From assembly GCA_030248295.1 (NCBI GenBank), contig JASANH010000327.1:1-64000 (forward strand): 64,000 nt of DNA. Direction: 5' to 3'. Under the pieces are notes generated by a model, which worked only from the letters and a program-made list of their open reading frames with translations, did no database searches and was not told where the DNA came from. Positions 56,701-64,000 of this stretch are shown in pieces. The position numbers were made by a program, and so were the translations under genes. This stretch comes from Mesodorylaimus sp. YZB2_4. Taxonomy: Eukaryota > Nematoda > Enoplea > Dorylaimida > Dorylaimidae. Numbering within the stretch: the stretch's first letter is position 1; each line of letters begins with the position of its first letter.

Positions 56701-59138
56701 ATGGACTAACAATCAGGGTAAATCCCTCTGTTCGTAAGTACAGTACAGGATACTCGAGGAAAAATTCTCTTTTATGCCGCTGAAAATGACTGATAAAGTG
56801 AGATGAGTACAGACCAGTAATGAAGAGCAGGCAAAAGCGAGGGAATAATCAAAGTCTTCTTGCAATCGGGAGAGACAAATTTTTTCTCTGATCCTCTGCC
56901 AGTTCACATAAGTCAACAATGGTGTTCCGCAGGGGAGGAAAAGAACTTCAAAAATTGTAGCTGTTTAAATCCCGCCAATATAGATGTACATTCTTGCCTA
57001 TTAGACATGACTTACTGAGCTGAGCTGGCAGCAGAGATTGGAGAACAGATTGCTCATTCCCAGCATCGACCGATCCGACTCTAAATCTGGATCCTGATCC
57101 CGATCCGATCCGCTAAAAAAAGTAAAAGATAGGATGTGGATGACGTGCTTGGTACCGCGTCCTGACCAACCTGTCCAGTAGTTTGTCACACTTTGCAATT
57201 CCCAGCAGATAAAGCGCGAAAAATATTAGTTTTCGATCCAGCTGTTGGATCGGATCGAGAACCGATCCACCCCTAGGATCGGCGGATTGGTCGATGCTGG
57301 CCCATCGCCCTGTTGCAAAAAGATTTATTAAGGACGGCTCCCTCACTTTTATTCCCTCATTTTGATTAGTGCCCTGAAAAAGGGAGGCCCCTTTATCAAG
57401 TATGGGCAAGGTCGGCTGGGTTGGAGGGGGAGGGGGTAGAGATCAGATCAGATCGCCTAAGCCAGATCTGATTGCGTGTGAGACAGGTGAGGCCAGGTCA
57501 GGTTTGTGTCGAGTCGAGTGAGTGAGTTGTATGACTGTTTACATAGAGTGCTGCAGGCTGGCTTGACAATTGGTCTGTGCTTGGAGGCCGGGGCTTGGTC
57601 CAGCCCAGATACAGTTCGATCGCTATTGCTTCCTTGCGTTTCTTTCTTCCTGCTGGACCTGAGGTGGGGGAGGAGTTTCGAGAGGAAGGGTGAAATGTCT
57701 TTTCCGGTGTCATGACGTAATGTGTCCGCCATCGTAATGTGTCCGACCAAAAAAGACATTGTTTCTCCTCCATGACAACACGTTTGCCTTTTGCTAGCTT
57801 TTTATTGGTGATGTCTATCTAGTTATGCCACCACACTGTAGTTACTGTAGCTTGTCTCGGGTTTCCAAATTCATCCCTGTGTTTGATAAAGATCACACTT
57901 AAAAATAATCAGCAATCAGGTCAGAACTAATTGATATACGAGTATATGCTTCTGAATAAGTCATTAGTATCAGTACTAGTTCACACTTTGCTGTAGCATG
58001 TACTGCGCTCTACCACACTGTACAAAAAAAAACAACTTATTCCAGCGTTCTGGTGTTACAGCATTCTTGTTTTTAAAATGTCTAACAAGCCTTTTGAATG
58101 AGAGGCTCGTCAAACGGGGCTCAGATATCACAACTTATCAGTGCAGATATTCCATTAGTAAATAAAGTCATTAATAAGTACTTATTCCAGGTTCAGTGCA
58201 ATTCGGCTATGCCTTTGCTCTTTTATAATTCGACCTTTTCTGTGAGGCTTTTGGCATATCTTCCGTTTGATTTCCCTAATTTAACAAGCGGACACATTTC
58301 GATGACCCCCGGACTTATTACGACAGGGGGTGACAGGGCGACAGGGCGCTTTTCGACATTACGATGTCGAAAAGCGTCCGCCCGGACACATTACGATCCG
58401 GACACTTTTTGACGCGACATCGGCCCAACAGGGGGCTCACCCCCACCCCTTTCTCATACTTGCCCATTATTGCTGTATTTTTGGCAAAGAACTTATTCGA
58501 TTCTAAACGCGTCGAGCTATAGTTTTCTCGTTTTTCTCCTGAATACAGAAAAATGCAGCACCTTCGTCAGAAAAGAAGTTGAATATCAGAGGGGAAACTT
58601 CGATCGATGCAATACGTATTTTGATGTGTCCAAAAAAGGGTTACCACCGTAGTTAGCCAAGATCGGAACCATGCATCTTTTTTGGATGAGTGATAATTGA
58701 TTTAATATCTGTCAATTAATTTATACAGTCCTTGTGAAACATTTCAATTTCGCGCCAAAACTAAAAATTTTTTAACTCGATGGTTGGAAATCGGTTCAAA
58801 GAAATTTTTTATTTCAGGCTTATGCATTCCTTCTCTCAATTATTCTCGACGTAACTCTTCGTTTTCATCGGACCTACGAATTTGGAACAATCAAATTTTC
58901 GTGGGAATCTCGATTAGCTCAGCATATATCGAATTTCAAAGAACGGAATAGTTATATACTCAGTTTACGAATGGCCACATTGGCTCAAAAACATGGATTG
59001 GAATTTGATCATATCGTGGCCAAACAGCTGATGGTACGAGGAATACAGTGCTCGTTCGAAGAATACCAATTTAGGAAAGGCCTGGGTGCTAAACCGAATA
59101 GAACTGTGCAAGAATCGTTGAAAGATGATGCGAAGTGA
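53767..59138 (+). CDS. Unrecognised protein with a mitochondrial-type N terminus
   Basis: Exon 1 starts at ATG 53767 and runs to 54621 (GAG|GTGAGC, phase 0; a second in-phase donor is 54609). The N terminus (MSFFSRIALSRV, then FRRFSIKSSAKSGKR) is basic, Ser-rich, amphipathic and lacks acidic residues, as in mitochondrial presequences. The terminal exon 58818-59138 (acceptor TTATTTCAG, starts AYAFLLSIILDV, ends in TGA) is open in one frame throughout. A middle exon lies at about 56365-56490 (VPQKLRNLKQSEIGVFEW, NEEQRLRRILYTV); a small exon near 56118 (DDMQRAG) would make the phases fit. The body is helical with Lys/Glu-rich stretches and aromatic pairs (WPFWFRVAKFYLEEVE). No family is recognised. 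Exon order is supported by splice signals, the internal joins are tentative. Confidence 0.6.
54721..55030 (+). mobile_element. GATC-rich MITE family, two tandem copies
   Basis: Two successive units (about 54721-54866 and 54868-55025) each begin AGCATCGACCGATC-like, continue through CCTGATCCCGATCC-type sequence, TTCAAAAAATT(A/G)AAAG, GGTGGGGATGACGTA and GCGTCCTCACTAACCTGCTC, and end CTACCTCACTGTCACTCT. They match the left half of the fuller copy at 57060-57301. Confidence 0.7.
55178..55255 (+). mobile_element. GATC-rich MITE fragment
   Basis: Begins CCAGCATTGACCGATCCAAT and runs into GATCGGTTTCCGATCCGATCC; a short piece of the same family. Confidence 0.55.
55850..55937 (-). repeat. tRNA-Asp-like sequence (tRNA pseudogene or SINE head)
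   Basis: On the minus strand CGCCTAGCGGTTATCGACG (D arm), CTGCCTGTCACGCTGG (anticodon arm whose loop would read GTC, Asp) and GTGTTCGACTCCCGC (T arm) occur in tRNA order. The variable region is too long (about 15 nt) and the acceptor ends pair poorly, so it is unlikely to be a working tRNA. Confidence 0.45.
56276..56291 (+). repeat. Poly(G) tract, 16 bp
   Basis: Uninterrupted G run about 75 bp upstream of the middle exon of the unrecognised mitochondrial-type gene. Confidence 0.95.
56497..56690 (-). mobile_element. GATC-rich MITE copies, inverted orientation
   Basis: Dense GGATCGGATCGG sequence with two inverted-orientation ends, CGGATCGGTCGATGCTGGG (about 56556) and GAGTCGGTCGATGCTGGC (about 56664). 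It abuts the middle coding exon of the surrounding gene. Confidence 0.65.
57060..57301. mobile_element. Complete-looking GATC-rich MITE, about 240 bp
   Basis: The left end CCAGCATCGACCGATCCG and right end CGGATTGGTCGATGCTGG are inverted copies. The interior holds the GATGACGTGCTTGG and GCGTCCTGACCAACCTGTCC blocks also present in the copies at 54721-55030. Confidence 0.75.
57302..58817 (+). other. Last intron of the mitochondrial-type gene
   Basis: Contains a short C/G-rich hairpin-like patch near 58335-58380 (CGCTTTTCGACATTACGATG and its inverted match ATGTCGAAAAGCG). No further exon is supported. Confidence 0.4.
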
Positions 59139-60167
59139 TTTGTGCCTGTGTCTTGATTTATTACGGAGATGAGCATATAATGGAGGAAAAGCTGCCTAGT
59201 CTAGAAATATCGTGTTTGTTTTGTGCTCTCGTCATGACACATGCAAATTTTTTCAAACCTGGTCAATACCCCGTCTCTAGGCGGCTGCTGTCAATAGTTG
59301 GTCTTATTTTTTAGTCGTGTTGTGACGCGTTTGCCCTCGGTCTCTTCCTATTGGTCGGTTTCGGTTGGGTGCGCTTGACTCCGCCCACTCGGACCAATCG
59401 GACGCGAGCACTGAGCGTGGTGCAGCTGTACTTGAGCTCAGTGCGGGGTATCGATCGAGAGGCGGGCAGGGACTGGTTTGGCGTCAATATTTCAAGGAAA
59501 CACGGCCGTTGCTGCCTCGCATAAACAGTGTTGGTTGGATACGTAGTCGAGGTTTGTAGGGCTTCTTTTCTGGATTCCAACGATTTTTCGAGCATTTTTG
59601 CGTAGTTGCAGAGCGGGAAGCTAGAAAAGGGTCTAGCCTCTGGACTGGCAAGGCTAGCACGTTGGATTTGATCGGATAGAGCTGAGAATTCTGCCAAATA
59701 TGGTATGAGGTTTTTTGAAGGTGTTTCTGTGAGGAGGGAGCTGGAAAATTGTTGTCATGTGGGGTGGGTGAGTGTTGGGTGTGCGGTCGCTTGTGATAGC
59801 TTACTGCGAAAACATGAATCGTAGTGGGGCTGTTGATAACAAATAATAAGCCAGGTCCCTGTGATGTGTCTTATCTGTTATAGATTACTCATCTCGAACT
59901 TTTGTCATGGGAGGACCTTTCAGGAGATAGCGTCGCGGTGATAACTTAATCAAATTGTGATAAGATTACATCTAATTAGTGATAAGAGCACTATCACTAA
60001 AACTGATATATCTCTTCTTATCGCTGGCCGTGTGGGACAAAGACTTCAGGCAAAGATTCAGGATAGTGTGCAGTGCAGTGTGGCTTATCAGTTTCGTCTG
60101 ATAAGATGTTCAGTTTTTGCGAGTTGTTTCCTAATTTTAGTCACCCGCTCCAATCAATTCGGAAAGC
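59139..60167 (+). promoter_or_regulatory. Upstream region of the tetraspan gene with CCAAT boxes and TGATAAG cluster
   Basis: Two CCAAT boxes in opposite orientations (ATTGG at 59350, CCAAT at 59394) lie in GC-rich DNA. TGATAAG or CTTATCA occurs at about 59958, 59981, 60083 and 60100, within 150 bp and ending 60 bp upstream of the ATG at 60168. Confidence 0.4.
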
Positions 60168-61521
60168 ATGTCAAATATGGAAACCCAAAGTTTGACGGAC
60201 AGTCAAATCTCGCTTCTACTTTCCACATCGTCGACCACGTCGTCTTCGCCATCGATTGCGAACGATCACGAATCTCCTCAATTGATCAGCTGCGAGCACC
60301 CTGAAATCGAGCATCACGTGACATCGTTCGCTGATATTCTCAAATTGAAACCCCGCTTGGCGAAAGTGCATCGAGCAGTGCAAGCCCTGGCTCAGTGCCA
60401 GTTGATCATGGGGCTAGTGTGCTGCGGATTGGGCGCCTTGTACATTATTAAACAAGGCGATTTCTGGGCTCGCGTCTCGTTTGGTATCGCCGATGGATTC
60501 TATTTTATGTTGACCGGATTGATCGGCATTTGTGGATCGTTGACCTACCGCAAATCATTGGTCGTGGCGTACATGGTCATGTCCGTTCACAGCACAGTCT
60601 TGTTCGCGCCAGCTTTAATCGGCTTCTCAGTCGTGGCGATGTTGCTCGACCAGCAAGGATGCGCATTCAAGTGCGATCTGTTCGGAAAGAAAGTGTGTCA
60701 TTTGCTTTGTCAAGATACCACGCAATGGTAAGCTGGTAGCAGTTTTTTATTAGTCTTTTATCTGAAATCATATTTTACTCTAGTAGGAATAATGTCGCCT
60801 TTAGGGTCTTCTAGCATTCTAATTAGACAGGCAGCCATACTGAAGACTTTTCGCTTTGTTTTTCTATCTTTTTTACCTAAAGGAAGTTTTGATCCGATCG
60901 GGTAAAATAGGGTTTCAGTTCATAGTTTCTCTGGCGGGAAATTCAAATCTCACTTTTCTCCATCCGTTTAGGGATTGGACACCAAACGAATCTGGTCGTA
61001 CAGTGGATATTGGTTTGATCGTCACGGCATGTTTCGAGTTGCTGCTGGCCCTGTCATCGGCCATTCTATGCTGCAAAGGGGTCCGCGAAGCTTTCAGTTT
61101 GGTCGATGCCGCTGCTTTGAAGAAAGTCGTCCTCACGTCAACCACTGCAGTAAGTGAATAGGATACAGGATTAGCATGGATCTGATCCCGCGTAGACTTT
61201 TGGGGCCTGAAAGAACAAGATTGCCGCTCGAACTCGATTTCTCATACGACAGACAGGCCTCTCAGGCTGGACTGAGAAAATCTGACGTCATTAAATTTTC
61301 ACCTCTTTCCAACAACAGCTGCTAATGTTAAACTCGACTTGCACTATTCCCCCCCCCCCCCCCCCCGTCGTTAAGGTTTTCCAACAGGAAGGAGGAGGAC
61401 ACGCATCAGTTCCACTGCGGAGTTAGGAAGACACGAAGTGTAGGTGTACACTATCAACAAAATTTAATTTTAGGCAGCCGATGTCAAACCAATTTTTAAG
61501 CCACTGCTGCCGACTGCATGA
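60168..61521 (+). CDS. Four-TM membrane protein, MS4A/CD20-like or ENTREP-like tetraspan
   Basis: Three exons join in phase: 60168-60727 (TG|GTAAGC), 60972-61149 (acceptor CGTTTAG, donor GCA|GTAAGT) and 61474-61521 (acceptor ATTTTAG, stop TGA), 261 aa. Reading through the second donor would stop within four codons, so the third exon is preferred because the donor is a perfect consensus. Predicted membrane spans: about 74-95 (LIMGLVCCGLGALYII), 109-126, 130-160 and about 200-221 (GLIVTACFELLLALSSAILC). A Cys-rich loop with CAFKCD and CHLLC lies between spans 3 and 4. N terminus Ser/Thr-rich. The topology (short loops, large 3-4 loop) fits CD20-like four-TM families, but I cannot fix the subfamily or function. 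Confidence 0.8.
61349..61366 (+). repeat. Poly(C) tract, 18 bp
   Basis: Uninterrupted C run in intron 2 of the tetraspan gene. Confidence 0.95.
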
Positions 61522-61789
61522 GCACTGTCGAATTGGATATGTGATATGCCATCGTAAAATTGACTCGTTCAGTTTATTTTTCAGATTATGGCATTCCCGC
61601 GTCTGAGATATTCAGTAATTTATGAGTGCGATTGTAGCCATGCATAATTTGTACTTCCCTTATTCCTTTCCTGATCGTGATTTTTCGGGTTTTTTTGATT
61701 CTTTAATCGTGCATAGCTCTATGAATTGTACAAATTGCATGAAGCTGAATGCGAGTTACTGTGGGCATTGAGTTTTGCGTGCTGTGTAA

Positions 61790-61900
61790 CCCAGAGAATA
61801 ATCGATCTCCCCTGGCTGGGAAAGGTCAGCCCCTCGTGTTGATGTTTCAGGGACGTGTACTGGTCTCGGCGGCCATCCTCTCTTACGCGTGGCAAGCTTG
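61790..61900 (-). repeat. Dispersed repeat, copy 3 (CTGAAACATCAAC family)
   Basis: On the minus strand CTGAAACATCAACACGAGGG, GCTGACC and CAGCCAGGGGAGATCG match the cores at 8925-8995 and 10466-10515. Confidence 0.5.
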
Positions 61901-62219
61901 AGCAGCAGTGGAGCCGTAGGAGTACAAACAAAAGTGCAAAGTTTTGGACCTTTAGCATTTGTATTGTATTCATTTTAAAGACAGAGCATCATTGAAAGTC
62001 GGCGCGAGTCAACTCCTTGGGGGACTATGGGGCTAACAGCAGCAACGAGCCTACTTGGCGGGCAAGAAAAGGAGCGAAAAAATGAAGTATAACTTCTGGA
62101 GAATTTCGAAGGTTGAAATCAGACTTGAAAAAACGAGAATCTCAACAGCAATAATCAGAAAACAAGTTTTATAAATTCCTTGGTGAAGGTAAACTGTAGC
62201 CATCGAACATAATTTGTTG

Positions 62220-62960
62220 CAAATCGGTTATGAGCGCCGAGCGGTCGTAGGGGGTTCCGCAGTTCAGCTAGGTTTGTCCCGGGTCCAATCCCTAAGGCTG
62301 TACCACGGAAAGCGTAGGGTACCTTCTGGTAAAGATAGGCCTACCCTCACCCTTACCGGCACCACAGAAAGAGCAGATAGAGGGGGCCAGTTGGTAGAGG
62401 TAGGTGTCTACCCCTGTCATTTGGCTACCCTGCTCTAGAGGAGGGTAGCCAACGGGTAGGGAAAGAAATCGATACGAAAGAGCGCGCAAAAGATTGGAAG
62501 CCTGCACAGGGTGATAGACAGTGAGTAGGAGAAGGTAGCCGACCTACTGTATCTAAATGCGGAAGAATGGCAGCCGTTCTCCTCGGCAGCCTTGGCTATT
62601 CTATGTGTTGCCTCAGCCACTGATGATGGGGAAAAACCTGTTTCCTTCCAAGTGCAGACTTATCAGCGCACTCAGAAAAACCTAATGGATTGCTGGTAGC
62701 AAAGATCAGGTAGTTCCATATTTTCCCTCCCCGCATTTAGTGGTAGCGGTAGGCCTGTCTCCACCTCCTACTTATTACCAATTAATAATCCTGTCCATTG
62801 GTATCCCCTGCCTCTACCAAACGGTAGTGCCCTACCTCTATTTGCTTTCTGTGGTACAGGTGCTGGTGACAAAGGTCGGTGTGCGAACCCTCGTTGATTG
62901 CACGCCAGGCCGTGGGTGCTCTACCGGTAGACTGCACGACGAGTAGAGCCTTAGCTGCTC
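62220..62960. mobile_element. Foldback-like repeat with tRNA-like left end
   Basis: GCCGAGCGGTCGTAGGGG and CCCGGGTCCAATCCC at 62228-62295 resemble A and B boxes. About 62350-62420 (ACCACAGAAAGAGCAG, GGTAGAGGTAGG) is inverted relative to 62805-62865 (CCTCTACC, CTTTCTGTGGTACAGG). GCACGCCAGGCCGTGGGTGC near 62902 shares words with SINE copy A at 9545-9565. No gene. Confidence 0.45.
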
Positions 62961-63389
62961 CACACCGACTCACGAGGCAACATCGCAGACCGGCAAGTCG
63001 AGCTTTGCAGAACCACAAATTGCACTTTGTTCCTTGATGCAGAAGATGTCCTGAAAGCACCCCTCTGTTCAACGTTTGCTGCAACACTAACTGAATTTCG
63101 TTTGCTTCATACTACTGGTTGTTGAATCATGCTCCTGCAGGCGCTATTCTAAACTACCACGGGTCGCGACAGAAGGCAGCTCTCCGCTAAACTTTTGGGG
63201 CGTCTGGCCAAGCATCAGTAATGGTCATCGTTTCAAAGCCCAGCGAAAGTTTCGAAATCTTCCAGACTTGCTTGGTTCTTGAAGAAAAACTTAAAACCTG
63301 AGTGTTGGAAGCTTAAACTCGAAGTTTAACATCTAAAAACCCAAATTGGATAGAATCCTGCATGTTTTTCTCAACGCTCAGGTACCTTA

Positions 63390-63540
63390 CCACACACAAA
63401 TACGAAAATCCCCGGGACGCTGACTGCGGCTGACCAGTTGAACAGACGAATCTGGTATTTTTCACTGAGCTTAAGTGCACTAGGAACAAATTACAATTTT
63501 TGGTTTTGTCAAGTTGGCGATGTTGTCTTGTGAGTCATCC
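63390..63540. mobile_element. Second copy (arm) of the unc-18 intron TIR element
   Basis: CCGGGACGCTGACTGCGGCT, GACCAGTTGAACAGACGA, AAGTGCACTAGGAACAAATT and GTCAAGTTGGCGATGTTG occur in the same order as the right arm at 15889-16015. The region 63240-63390 may be the diverged other half. Confidence 0.6.
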
Positions 63541-64000
63541 ATGCTTTCTCCGCTCAAATATAATGATAAGATGACTTGGTAACTCTAATTATCCGTAAAA
63601 AAAAGGAAGCGTGAATACAAAATGTTGATCTCATCGCATTCATTACGTAGTGGAGAAAAATTGCTCGTTTTTTAGTTGTTTTCAAACACCATCGTCTTAT
63701 AATATCGGATCGGAAGATTGAATGATCCGATCCGAATTTTCAAATGGTGATTTTTCGGATCAGATACGGCCGAGAGCTGTGAAATCACCCTGACAGCCGA
63801 CGCTCCCAGCTACCGACTGTGCAAAGGACCGAGGAGCCTACAAATACCTCCTCGCTTTGAGGTCCCGAACCATAGGGTACAAATGGGGATTTACAGCGCT
63901 GCTCAGCACATGCATGATTCCGTATATTTTCTATCTCTGGTCAGGTGTCAAGACCCAGCGGTGACCAAATTGATGGCGCTGCAGAGAAAACTGAAAAATG
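63541..64000. other. Non-coding right edge of the window
   Basis: Contains a short GATCCGATCCGAA palindromic patch near 63705-63760. No gene or clear element is supported. Confidence 0.4.

Noticed and set aside
59311-59697. 128-codon minus-strand frame with a basic C terminus
   Set aside because: It overlaps the GC-rich, CCAAT-containing promoter-like region of the tetraspan gene and has no recognisable domain; compositional bias explains the open frame.
1-64000. CRISPR array, bacterial operons or prophage
   Set aside because: No regularly spaced repeats, introns are everywhere and all recognisable genes are metazoan.

Overview
This window is animal nuclear DNA, not bacterial or viral: genes are split by GT-AG introns (plus one GC-AG intron), and intergenic and intronic DNA is full of SINE-like, MITE-like and retroelement debris. 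The recognisable genes are metazoan: an Unc-18/Munc18 syntaxin-binding protein, a NALCN auxiliary factor (NALF/NLF-1 type), a PNUTS/PPP1R10 phosphatase-targeting subunit, a receptor-type tyrosine phosphatase relic and a four-TM protein. Neuronal genes, compact exons and the repeat style suggest an invertebrate, perhaps an ecdysozoan, but I cannot name the species.

Layout. 1-5336: a giant imperfect palindrome made from the 5' half of a Ty3/Gypsy-like retrotransposon (gag in both arms, protease and broken RT in the loop). 5337-10767: repeat-rich DNA (foldback/MITE pieces, a Tc1-like end, a tRNA-related SINE). 10768-11926 (-): an unrecognised acidic protein whose exons carry related short motifs. 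13090-18591 (-): a complete ten-exon unc-18 gene, 599 aa. 20311-25662 (+): a three-exon coiled-coil protein resembling the bublin/UPF0184 family, divergent from unc-18. 28641-34973 (+): a NALF-like gene set in DNA extraordinarily rich in TGATAAG/CTTATCA. 34974-39947: SINEs and other repeats. 39948-44479 (-): a receptor-type protein tyrosine phosphatase locus with several stops and frame breaks, probably a pseudogene. 45392-51184 (-): PNUTS with TFIIS-N-like domain, RVxW motif and C-terminal CCCH finger. 53767-59138 (+): an unrecognised, probably mitochondrial protein whose large intron is packed with GATC-rich MITEs. 60168-61521 (+): a three-exon tetraspan membrane protein. 61522-64000: repeats.

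Functionally, Unc-18 (synaptic vesicle fusion) and NALF (NALCN leak-channel folding and trafficking) are both neuronal, but nothing suggests an operon; the genes read as independent transcription units. Splice junctions of unc-18, the coiled-coil gene, NALF, PNUTS (from its second exon) and the tetraspan gene join in phase, which makes those models solid. The most unusual items are the retroelement palindrome, the TGATAAG density around NALF and the tetraspan promoter, eight G/C homopolymers of 12-19 bp, a duplicated splice donor in unc-18, the broken phosphatase beside intact genes, and two genes I could not assign to a family.
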